Origin: a virus
Length of the DNA: 46,228 bases
IMG/VR virus record: IMGVR_UViG_3300028831_000087
Coordinates: 1 to 46,228 of that record
Direction: 5' to 3' (one strand)
Each line of letters begins with the position of its first letter. Positions within the stretch are counted from its first letter, which is position 1. The notes under the pieces are model-generated. The model did not search any database and had not been told where the DNA came from. It saw only the letters and a program-made list of their open reading frames with translations. The position numbers and the translations under genes were made by a program. Below, piece by piece: positions 40,699-46,192 of this stretch.

Positions 40699-41203
40699 TC
40701 AGAGGCCTCCCAACTAATTCATGATAGTAAACTCTCTTCCTTTGTCGATCACACTCTATGCACACTCGTGATCCCTGATTTATTCTCGTATTTTCAGGAG
40801 TGTACTCGTGACCCTGAGGACAATGGGTTTTATGACCATTGTGGCTTGCTCTTGAGGATATTCCCTTAGCTGCAGCGTCTCGACTATTATCAGCTTGAGT
40901 TCCAGGAAATAGGTGCGTAGGCTCCCAGCAATTTTTCACATCACAATGATGGCAAATATCTAAAGAGCTACTAATATCGAAATCAAAGAACAAACTCGCG
41001 GAAATCCTATGCACGCAGACCATATTTCCCAGGAACCTCATGTAGCCATAACCTCTTGAGGTAGACCCAAGGAATCTTCTACAATTAACTCCATCGTATG
41101 ATCTACTGCTATCAATGAAACTAGACCTGTTAAGTCTCCTCAAAGCTTTTAATTCGTACTTTGAGAGTTCCTCAACAGCTCTCGGTTTCCAGACTTTATC
41201 CAA
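40691..41203 (-). CDS. HNH homing-type endonuclease upstream of TerL
   Basis: 170 residues from a TTG at 41203. VCVHRISASLFFDFD...CHHCDVKNCWEPTHLFPGTQADNSRDAAAKGISS is the HNH core. CPQGHEYTPENT...CIECDR is a C-terminal zinc finger, as in the paralogue at 36363. The first residues MDKVWKP repeat the first residues of TerL (MDKVWRP), and at DNA level roughly 16 of 21 bases agree. This suggests insertion of the nuclease gene at the terL start with re-creation of the terL 5' end. Confidence 0.85.
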   Translation of the reverse strand: MDKVWKPRAVEELSKYELKALRRLNRSSFIDSSRSYDGVNCRRFLGSTSRGYGYMRFLGNMVCVHRISASLFFDFDISSSLDICHHCDVKNCWEPTHLFPGTQADNSRDAAAKGISSRASHNGHKTHCPQGHEYTPENTRINQGSRVCIECDRQRKRVYYHELVGRPLNG

Positions 41204-41466
41204 TTATTTCGCCTTTCGCGTTAGGCATTTCCTGACCCACGTAAACGAAACGATACATCCCTTCCTCTAGCGTGTTGAATCCCTTCTCTCCCTCTAGCGG
41301 GCGCGCGCGAACTCTCAGAAAGGACTAGAATCTCATCTCTTTCTGTGTGTTGCGCTGTCGTGAGCACGAGATAATACTCGCCCTTGTAATGTTTATAGAC
41401 TCCAGGTCGTGGGATCATCGTTGTTTCGTTTTCGTCTTGATCCATTGACTTCCAGTATGAATCCAT
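41196..41466 (-). pseudogene. DUF1653-like gene with an apparent +1 frameshift
   Basis: The first frame (ATG 41466) reads MDSYWKSMDQDENETTM, then PRPGVYKHYKGEYYLVLTTAQHTERDEILVL, the opening of the DUF1653 family. It then runs into an unlikely Arg/Gly-rich tail. Shifting one base near 41317-41321 restores the expected ending, VRARPLEGEKGFNTLEEGMYRFVYVG, with a stop at 41196-41198 overlapping the HNH TTG. The cause is a one-base indel in CTTTCT (error or mutation) or, less likely, programmed frameshifting. Adjacent to a homing nuclease and in an accessory region. Confidence 0.65.
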
Positions 41467-41495
41467 CGCGAGCTAAGTTCCCCAGACTATCACTC

Positions 41496-41585
41496 TTATG
41501 TCCTATTTTGCACCCAACAGGCTAAAAGTATAAAAATTATCCCAATTATTGTGATCTCAATAAAAAATCTCTTACTTTGGCGCAC
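41496..41585 (-). CDS. Possible 29-residue membrane peptide
   Basis: GTG at 41585 opens a frame to TAA at 41496. After a basic start it has one hydrophobic segment (FFIEITIIGIIFILLACWVQ) containing an LLAC lipobox-like end. It might be a tiny lipoprotein or a spurious frame. No ribosome-binding site is convincing. Confidence 0.3.
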   Translation of the reverse strand: MRQSKRFFIEITIIGIIFILLACWVQNRT

Positions 41586-41594
41586 ATAGGTCAA

Positions 41595-41750
41595 CTAACT
41601 AGTGAAAGATGCAGTCACTGCCTGACCAGCAGCGATGAAATTCTCGAGAGCCTCCTTCTCAGCTGGGGTCAGATTTGTGACCGAGGCAACGAAAGCTGCT
41701 GCGACTGAAGTTGCCTCTCTAATTGCGAACTGAAGCCAAAAGTTTTTCAT
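41595..41750 (-). CDS. 51-residue helical protein
   Basis: ATG at 41750 (AAGG twelve or so bases upstream) to TAG at 41595. MKNFWLQFAIREATSVAAAFVASVTNLTPAEKEALENFIAAGQAV reads as two helices, the first amphipathic or membrane-associated. Its size, Ala content and late position recall small phage lysis or head-accessory peptides. No function can be assigned. Confidence 0.55.
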   Translation of the reverse strand: MKNFWLQFAIREATSVAAAFVASVTNLTPAEKEALENFIAAGQAVTASFTS

Positions 41751-41893
41751 TTGTCTATTACCTTATTTATCTGCTGCCGTTCTGTCGATCTGTTACCGTT
41801 CTGACCACATGGCGTCTTTCTATAATCGCGCGCGCTCGTCTATCAACTTTTATCAACTACTGCGGCCGTCGAACTGTTCATCCCGTGAACGCT
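41751..41893. other. Non-coding spacer with repeats
   Basis: No convincing gene. It contains a GCGCGC run (41828-41836), a CTGACCACATGGCG segment repeated at about 42247-42260, short TTTTATCAACT repeats and palindrome copy 5 at its right end. Confidence 0.45.
41876..41890. repeat. GTTCA-N5-TGAAC genome palindrome, copy 5
   Basis: GTTCATCCCGTGAAC with flanks AACT and GCTT, three bases beyond the stop of the minus-strand gene at 41894-42187. Same orientation as all others. The flank is one base different from the commonest form. Confidence 0.7.
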
Positions 41894-42187
41894 TCAAGCA
41901 TCTTCTATCACGTAAGTTACTTTCGGATCACGGAAGAAAGGCTCGACGCTGACGATTAACTGATTCACTGCGACTATCGGATTAGTTGAGATCACTGATT
42001 GACTTCCATTAGCGATTACTCTGATTAACATATCAACCGGATAGGAGTCCGATGCGATTCTTATTGCGGAACCTATTGTATTCTTGATTGATTCTTCGGG
42101 CTCAGCGCATTTAAATGAGCGTATGTCATTGTCGATCTTCTCTGAGATTACTTTTGACTTACCAATTCTACTTACGCTCCAGCTCAC
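41894..42187 (-). CDS. Hypothetical accessory protein
   Basis: 97 residues from a GTG at 42187, overlapping a possible tiny upstream frame. The C-terminal strands (VDMLIRVIANGSQSVISTNPIVAVNQLIVSVEPFF) suggest an alpha/beta fold. No family recognised. It lies in a variable region between terL and the HTH gene. Confidence 0.5.
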   Translation of the reverse strand: MSWSVSRIGKSKVISEKIDNDIRSFKCAEPEESIKNTIGSAIRIASDSYPVDMLIRVIANGSQSVISTNPIVAVNQLIVSVEPFFRDPKVTYVIEDA

Positions 42188-42360
42188 GTCTCGCTCCTCG
42201 AGCCGAGATAGGCTCTCTGTTTATCACTTTGTCTGTCAGGCTCTTCTGACCACATGGCGTTTAATTTCTCAGTCTGAAATCCATCGCGCGTCTGACCTGA
42301 CTTCCAGTCTGAAATCCATAGCGTCTATCAGAATAAAATCGCGCGCGCCCTATCTAAAAT
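42188..42360. other. Repeat-rich spacer
   Basis: No substantial gene. TCAGTCTGAAATCCAT occurs twice (about 42271 and 42311), CTGACCACATGGCG recurs, and GCGCGC runs occur near 42341. A 23-codon minus-strand frame (42184-42255) encodes MWSEEPDRQSD, echoing the SEEPDR motif of the two genes at 42522 and 43436. It is too short to call. Confidence 0.4.
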
Positions 42361-42498
42361 CTATCTAATCCCAGGAATCATCATCGCAATGCAGAGTAAC
42401 AAGACTGCGACCCAAAGAGGAACTCTACCAGTTATTCCAGAAATTAATGTTAGTATGAAGGCAATGACGACTAGCGTTAGAGTAATAGTGATTTGCAT
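42361..42498 (-). CDS. 45-residue two-helix membrane protein, holin-like
   Basis: ATG at 42498 to TAG at 42361. Residues 3-20 (ITITLTLVVIAFILTLIS) and 26-42 (VPLWVAVLLLCIAMMIP) are two hydrophobic segments joined by a short GITGR turn. The size and topology are compatible with a small class II-type holin or pinholin, but no sequence family is recognised and no endolysin was found next to it. The upstream ribosome-binding site is weak. Confidence 0.45.
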   Translation of the reverse strand: MQITITLTLVVIAFILTLISGITGRVPLWVAVLLLCIAMMIPGIR

Positions 42499-42521
42499 TG
42501 ATTAGGTCTTTTTATCAGTTT

Positions 42522-43043
42522 TTATTTTACTGCGTTGAGCTTACTCGAAAGATGCGACTTTCTCGTACTCGCTCTGAACTGCTCACAAGCTGGACAGTTT
42601 TCTAAGTGCGCGCCTTGTCCCATTGGTGGGATGAGTAGATTCGTTTTCTCGAATAAATTCGCGTTTCTTTCGGCCATCTTAGCGTCTCTTTGATTAGCTA
42701 ACCAAAAGTCTGGATCTTTCGCGTTGAGTTTTCTATCTGGCTCCTCTGACTCTTCAGATGCTATAGCGCTTGGCTTTCGTAGCGAGTCCGACTCTGATCC
42801 CTGTTCAGATTCTGATCCCTGTTCAGATGCTATAGCGTTTCTTTCAGCGCGCGTTTCTTCAATCGCGCGCACGACTTCAGTCTCGGTTTCATCGTCTTTA
42901 TCAGGAATATATCCGAAGATTAGAGCAGTTTTCACTTTTCCTACTGCAGCAATGCAGATGTCGTGAAGTAACCAGCGACAATAGAAGTGACCTAGCCCGA
43001 ATCCGATTATGAAAGCGATTAAGAAAAGAAAAAATATGACCAT
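42522..43043 (-). CDS. Single-pass membrane protein with Ser/Glu repeats
   Basis: 173 residues. Residues 1-18 (VIFFLFLIAFIIGFGLGHF) are a membrane anchor. Residues 60-100 are a low-complexity acidic region with the 6-residue repeat SEQGSE (18-bp unit duplicated exactly), flanked by AIASE segments. The C-terminus holds CPAC and a basic SHLSSKLNAVK. The repeat region shares AIASEE/EEPDR with the HTH protein encoded at 43436. This suggests repeat expansion or sequence exchange. Unknown function, possibly an envelope or lysis accessory protein. Confidence 0.55.
   Translation of the reverse strand: MVIFFLFLIAFIIGFGLGHFYCRWLLHDICIAAVGKVKTALIFGYIPDKDDETETEVVRAIEETRAERNAIASEQGSESEQGSESDSLRKPSAIASEESEEPDRKLNAKDPDFWLANQRDAKMAERNANLFEKTNLLIPPMGQGAHLENCPACEQFRASTRKSHLSSKLNAVK
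42793..42828. repeat. Exact tandem duplication of an 18-bp unit
   Basis: TCTGATCCCTGTTCAGAT occurs twice in a row (42793-42810 and 42811-42828) within the membrane protein gene, encoding SEQGSE twice on the minus strand. CAGATGCTATAGCG flanks it at 42755-42768 and 42824-42837, with a one-mismatch copy at 43906-43919. Confidence 0.75.
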
Positions 43044-43044
43044 T

Positions 43045-43428
43045 TTATTTTAAATTTAGCTCTTTGAATCCTACTGCTATAGGTGGAGGTAATGGTATCT
43101 CTTCTCTTGTTGGTCTCCATAGATGTAGACAATATGGATGGTTATTGATCCACTGGCTCTTGGGTGGATGGAGTTGCATTACTGTTTCTTCGTCGTCCCA
43201 AAACAGCGATTTTATGTAACACATCTCTTCCCAATTTGGGCAGCGATTTGGGAGGCTTATTGAGACGTGCTCCCAAGTAAACTCTCCTTCTGCATCATTA
43301 GCGATAACCCTTAGATAATAGTTTCGAGATAAGTAAGGAATATGAAATGCTCCAAAGGTATCCCCAGTATCACTGGAGTATTCTCCATTCCTTACTCGAT
43401 ATTTCTCTAGATCAGAGGAAAATCTCAT
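43045..43428 (-). CDS. DUF7694-like phage protein
   Basis: 127 residues. The run WEHVSISLPNRCPNWEEMCYIKSLFWDDEETVMQLHPPKSQWINNHPYCLHLWRP (written in parts) carries the invariant-looking HVS...NRxPxWEEM...LFW...QLHPP...N.HP.CLHLWRP pattern of a widespread phage family (DUF7694-like). Its role is unknown. It usually lies near packaging genes. Confidence 0.65.
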   Translation of the reverse strand: MRFSSDLEKYRVRNGEYSSDTGDTFGAFHIPYLSRNYYLRVIANDAEGEFTWEHVSISLPNRCPNWEEMCYIKSLFWDDEETVMQLHPPKSQWINNHPYCLHLWRPTREEIPLPPPIAVGFKELNLK

Positions 43429-43435
43429 TAGATAA

Positions 43436-44029
43436 CTAAATCTCTATCGTCTTAAAGGCTCTCTCTTGCTTTAGCTCAGGAGAGTAAATGATGAAGTTTA
43501 TTTGATTCTCCGCGACGCTTGGCGGCGCGATCTTCTCAACTACTCGGCCCATGTTCGAAGCTATTAAACTTAAATCCTTCGCGCTGCAACCGGAAAGCTT
43601 ATCGTCAGTTAAGAGTCCCAGAGAAGCCATTAAACGTTCCAACGCGCGATCTCTAACGACTCCCGTGATCTCTTCGACTCTTTTTTCGTCGATTCCTTGG
43701 ACTTTCTTCCTCTCGATGTAGCTCACCGCTGCTTGAGTGATTCCGTGCGCGCGAGCGATATTAATCTGATCTTCTCCTGTTCTAGAGCGTATAGCGATTT
43801 CTGTTCTCTCGTCCTTTGTGAGATTGATTCGATTCTTGCCTGATAGAAGAATTGACTTCTCAGTTACTTGATAATCAGGCTCTTCTGTTACTCTGTCAGG
43901 CTCTTCAGATGCTATGGCGGGGGAGATTCTTTCGGGAGTTCTAGAGATTTCTTGACTCTGTTTGAAACGATTCGCGAGATTCTTTTCTGAACTTAGTCTT
44001 GCTCGAACTTGCTCTTCACTAAGGAACAT
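43436..44029 (-). CDS. HTH protein, candidate terminase small subunit
   Basis: 197 residues. After an acidic, repeat-containing N-terminus (AIASEEPDRVTEEPDYQVTEK) there is a helix-turn-helix (DERTEIAIRSRTGEDQINIARAHGITQAAVSYIERKK). A helical oligomerisation-like region (RALERLMASLGLLTDDKLSGCSAKDLSLIASNM) and a beta-like tail follow. DNA-binding plus oligomerising halves, and position as the first gene of the packaging/late arm, fit TerS. A late-arm transcription regulator is the alternative. Confidence 0.55.
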   Translation of the reverse strand: MFLSEEQVRARLSSEKNLANRFKQSQEISRTPERISPAIASEEPDRVTEEPDYQVTEKSILLSGKNRINLTKDERTEIAIRSRTGEDQINIARAHGITQAAVSYIERKKVQGIDEKRVEEITGVVRDRALERLMASLGLLTDDKLSGCSAKDLSLIASNMGRVVEKIAPPSVAENQINFIIYSPELKQERAFKTIEI

Positions 44030-44062
44030 GAGAGGGATTCCTGATAGGGCTAAATCGTACTA

Positions 44063-44123
44063 ATTATACACTTCTGGCATTGTTCTCTATCGTTAGTGTG
44101 CGCCCGTTGCCCTTTGAAGTCAA
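44063..44123 (-). promoter_or_regulatory. Putative late-arm promoters on the minus strand
   Basis: In the divergent gap 44030-44222 the minus strand has a perfect -10 (TATAAT at 44063-44068) about 35 bases before the ATG of the HTH gene, with only a weak -35 (GATAGA). Farther upstream TTGACT (44118-44123) is 17 bases from a poor CACACT. A half-site of the genome palindrome (GTGAAC, 44131-44136) adjoins them. Confidence 0.4.
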
Positions 44124-44170
44124 ATAAAAAGTGAACAATTTAATTCCTTTGTTTTCAACAACTTACGGCC

Positions 44171-44196
44171 ATTGCAATAATTGCCAAGATTGCAAT
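44171..44196. promoter_or_regulatory. Paired ATTGCAAT palindromes, likely operator
   Basis: Two identical 8-bp palindromes, ATTGCAAT, at 44171-44178 and 44189-44196, are 18 bp apart centre to centre, so they present on nearly the same face of DNA. They stand in the divergent control region upstream of the plus-strand zinc-ribbon gene. A dimeric repressor such as the ribbon-helix-helix or HTH product could bind. Confidence 0.45.
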
Positions 44197-44222
44197 TATG
44201 TGGTAGGCTAGTTCGGAGGCCC

Positions 44223-44366
44223 ATGCAAAAATTCAAGAGAAAATGTCCGGTTTGTGGAAAAGAGTTCGAGACAAAGAATACTAAAAAGATTTATTGTTCT
44301 CAAAGCTGTAACTTCAAGTCCTGGGATAAAAAGAATCCGAGAGTTAGAAAAGAGGAAAAGAAATGA
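44223..44366 (+). CDS. 47-residue zinc-ribbon protein
   Basis: ATG at 44223 with GGAGG just upstream. An in-frame TTG at 44181 lacks a binding site. CPVCGKEF...YCSQSCNFKSW (C9-x2-C12, C25-x3-C29) is a small zinc ribbon with basic ends. It overlaps the HNH gene (ATGA), so the two are co-translated. It could assist the nuclease in DNA recognition. Confidence 0.65.
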   Translation: MQKFKRKCPVCGKEFETKNTKKIYCSQSCNFKSWDKKNPRVRKEEKK

Positions 44367-44896
44367 GAGACGACAAGCCAGATTACGTAGGACTTTATGG
44401 AAATGTGCTTATAACTAAATCATGGTGTGAATCCTGTAACTGTTATGCTTTTGTTATAGGTGGTAAACTTCAATGTTGTGACTCTAAGCGCAGTGCCATT
44501 CCTCAACTTTTGAAACGAGAAACTATGCCAGAGCAAATACGAAAAAGACCCTCTCTACCTATGAGAAAACATATAATGGAATTACAGAATTACTCTTGTT
44601 TCTATTGCCTTCGTGAGTTTGGAACGAAAATAGTCTTTAAAAGTAAAGTAGTGACCCTAAGACTCCATTGGGATCACGTCGCGCCTTGGAGTTACCTACA
44701 AAATAACCAAACAGAAAATTTCGTCGCTAGCTGTCATTTATGTAATCTATGGAAATCTTCGACTGTCTTTCAAACTATTGATGAAGCTCAAATATTTCTG
44801 ATACTTAAGTGGAAAGAGGAGCTAGCTGGTAGTCCTGAGCCTATTAAGTTCGGAAGCTTCTCCAAGAGAAAAACTGTTCACCGTGTGAACACTTAA
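44363..44896 (+). CDS. HNH endonuclease (plus strand)
   Basis: 177 residues. CESCNCYAFVIGGKLQCCDS at the N-terminus can hold zinc. The HNH core is CFYCLREFG...LHWDHVAPWSYLQNNQTENFVASCHLCNLWKSS, including the DHV active site and two CxxC knuckles, differing from the HNH_3 pair. It may be a free-standing homing or packaging-associated nuclease. Its last codons include genome palindrome copy 6, so the protein ends VHRVNT. Confidence 0.82.
   Translation: MRDDKPDYVGLYGNVLITKSWCESCNCYAFVIGGKLQCCDSKRSAIPQLLKRETMPEQIRKRPSLPMRKHIMELQNYSCFYCLREFGTKIVFKSKVVTLRLHWDHVAPWSYLQNNQTENFVASCHLCNLWKSSTVFQTIDEAQIFLILKWKEELAGSPEPIKFGSFSKRKTVHRVNT
44876..44890. repeat. GTTCA-N5-TGAAC genome palindrome, copy 6
   Basis: GTTCACCGTGTGAAC, with flanks AACT and ACTTAA. 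It is the only copy inside coding sequence, ending the HNH gene. The arms are perfect for six bases around a 3-base centre. Confidence 0.75.
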
Positions 44897-45203
44897 GTGT
44901 GTATTTGTTTATTTATAATTCGCGGGGAGTCAATGTCCGTCCGCCCTCCGGCCTCATGGGACCCTTCGTGGAGGGGTGGTGGGGGTGGCTGGTGGAAAGT
45001 TCCATGAGTACTAGGAATGCTATGAGTAATAGAGCTAAATCTCTAGCGCGAGCCGTTATTAGAACTAAATCCTAAACTTTGGGAATTAGTCTAACTCTTT
45101 AGCGCTAGAGTCCGGCGCGCGCGTTGATCCTGAAGGCTTTAGGTTTGGTGGTTGGCTTGCTACTATATTGCTTCACGGTTCTTAAGACGAAAGGAAAAAG
45201 GAA
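44897..45203. other. Structured non-coding region with G-rich tract
   Basis: No gene seen. A C-rich segment (CCGCCCTCC, 44941-44949) can pair with GGAGGGGTGG (about 44970-44979). The G-rich tract to 44995 (GGGG, GGGGG and several GG runs) could instead form a quadruplex. A 70-base hairpin follows (45041-45110) and a GCGCGCG run at 45114-45122. AAGGAAAAAGGAA precedes the next ATG. Confidence 0.5.
45041..45110. repeat. Long nested inverted repeat/hairpin
   Basis: CTCTAGCGC (45041-45049) pairs perfectly with GCGCTAGAG (45102-45110). Inside, TTAG/CTAA (45059-45062 with 45091-45094), ACTAA/TTAGT (45064-45068 with 45086-45090) and CC/GG continue the stem. This could be a cruciform, an ncRNA or a replication/packaging signal. 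Folded by eye. Confidence 0.5.
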
Positions 45204-45416
45204 ATGACAGCCCAGAAAATGGTTCACTCAACAACGATTGCATATATTGACAGAGTATCTGGTTTCACCTGCGCGAATACTTACGCGATTTGGCTTGGCA
45301 ACGATGTAATGATTCAGCTCAGAACGCTGGAAGAAATCAACTTGATTGCCGACCAGCTTGACAAAGCAGTCGAGTACATTTCCAAGCTTAAGGAAAAGGA
45401 GGAAACGTCCGAATAG
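45204..45416 (+). CDS. Small hypothetical protein
   Basis: 70 residues with AAGGAAA and a second AAGGAA just upstream of the ATG. Strand-like N-terminus (STTIAYIDRVSGFTCANTYAIWLGNDVMIQL) and helical C-terminus (EEINLIADQLDKAVEYISKLKEKEE). No family recognised. Confidence 0.6.
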   Translation: MTAQKMVHSTTIAYIDRVSGFTCANTYAIWLGNDVMIQLRTLEEINLIADQLDKAVEYISKLKEKEETSE

Positions 45417-45444
45417 TTCAAACCAGTTTCAAGCCCAAGGCCCC

Positions 45445-45489
45445 GAAAATCCGCTACGGTATAATATATTAAAGCCTAAGCGGATTTTC
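45445..45489. terminator. Hairpin separating two plus-strand transcripts
   Basis: GAAAATCCGC (45445-45454) and GCGGATTTTC (45480-45489) make a perfect 10-bp stem with a 25-base A/T-rich loop. The T tract is within the stem, so it may end the 45204 transcript or insulate the promoter next to it. The start of the -35 (45493) follows four bases later. Confidence 0.5.
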
Positions 45490-45492
45490 CCC

Positions 45493-45521
45493 TTGACTTT
45501 TTAAGCCAGAAGCGTTACAAT
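45493..45521 (+). promoter_or_regulatory. Near-consensus sigma70 promoter
   Basis: TTGACT (45493-45498), a 17-base spacer and TACAAT (45516-45521) together match the consensus at ten of twelve positions. Predicted start near 45528 gives a 25-base leader to the ATG at 45553. It is the strongest promoter seen in the window. Confidence 0.7.
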
Positions 45522-45552
45522 TTCAATGGGCTTAGTTCCCAAGAAGGAAAAT

Positions 45553-45891
45553 ATGGAAACTCAAGATTGCGTAGTTACCGTAAACGTAGGCGACAAGGAA
45601 TTTTCCGAAACCTACAAACAAATCGTTCGCACTTCCGTAACAGTTGACGACTTACTCGGCTTGCTTAAAGACGAAAAAGAAGCAAAACAAGTAATTGCCG
45701 ATTGGCATTACGGACAAGATTTGCGCGCAAAAGCAGCAACAAGAAATAAGATCCTTGCAAAAGAAGCTGGTCCGGAGAAATCTTTCGAAAAGAACGTGAA
45801 AGAGTTCATGAAACTCCGTGAGATTAACGGAAAACCAGTCACTGAAGAGGCTGCAAGGCGTATTGTCAAGGCTATGCAAGAAGCTGAATAA
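45553..45891 (+). CDS. Hypothetical protein in its own transcription unit
   Basis: 112 residues from the ATG at 45553, with AAGAAGGA upstream. An ATG at 45526 coincides with the predicted transcription start and is unlikely. Strand-like start (VVTVNVGDKEFSETYKQIVRTSVTVDDLLGLL), then helices with Lys/Ala/Glu (KAATRNKILAKEAGPEKSFEKNVKEFMKL, EEAARRIVKAMQEAE). Rather uniform codon use. The private promoter and terminator suggest a gene expressed on entry or independently of the other arms. No family recognised. Confidence 0.65.
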   Translation: METQDCVVTVNVGDKEFSETYKQIVRTSVTVDDLLGLLKDEKEAKQVIADWHYGQDLRAKAATRNKILAKEAGPEKSFEKNVKEFMKLREINGKPVTEEAARRIVKAMQEAE

Positions 45892-45920
45892 GCTTTTACT
45901 CTTGTAGTAGTTCAACTCTC

Positions 45921-45952
45921 AAGGCCAATCTTTAAAGAGATTGGCCTTTTTT
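45921..45952 (+). terminator. Strong intrinsic terminator
   Basis: AAGGCCAATCT and AGATTGGCCTT form a perfect 11-bp stem with a 6-base loop, followed by TTTT. It ends the 45553 unit and isolates the origin-like region after it from read-through. Confidence 0.85.
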
Positions 45953-46008
45953 CTTGAGAAAACAGCTTGGTACTCGAAAAGCGAACAAAAGGCGACCCCA
46001 AGGTACTA

Positions 46009-46041
46009 CCGGCGCACGTCCGGCGAACGTCCGGCCAACGT
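46009..46041 (+). repeat. Three 11-bp iteron-like tandem repeats
   Basis: CCGGCGCACGT, CCGGCGAACGT and CCGGCCAACGT follow without gaps (46009-46019, 46020-46030, 46031-46041). The 11-bp period matches one helical turn, as in iteron-type replication origins. Inverted relatives occur at 247-268 on the other side of the join. Confidence 0.6.
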
Positions 46042-46114
46042 CCCTATTCCTACCGTAGGCACCCCTAACGTAACTACCGCATATAAAAGGTTATACGCGC
46101 CGAAAGGGGGGGAG

Positions 46115-46132
46115 TATAGGGTATACCCTATA
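46115..46132. repeat. Perfect 18-bp palindrome TATAGGGTATACCCTATA
   Basis: This exact inverted repeat sits between the iterons and the A/T-rich tract (46140-46180). Part of it (ATAGGGTAT) recurs at 161-169 within the early promoter spacer. It is a candidate binding site for an initiator or repressor. Confidence 0.6.
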
Positions 46133-46170
46133 TAAAGGAAATAACAAAAAAAAAAATAAATAATAAATAA

Positions 46171-46192
46171 ATAAGATAAATTACTTTCTCTC
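46171..46192. repeat. Terminal overlap, right copy
   Basis: Equal to bases 1-22 apart from position 46179 (A instead of C). It supports joining the ends. The A/T-rich run before it (46145-46175) is typical of an origin melting region. Confidence 0.7.
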
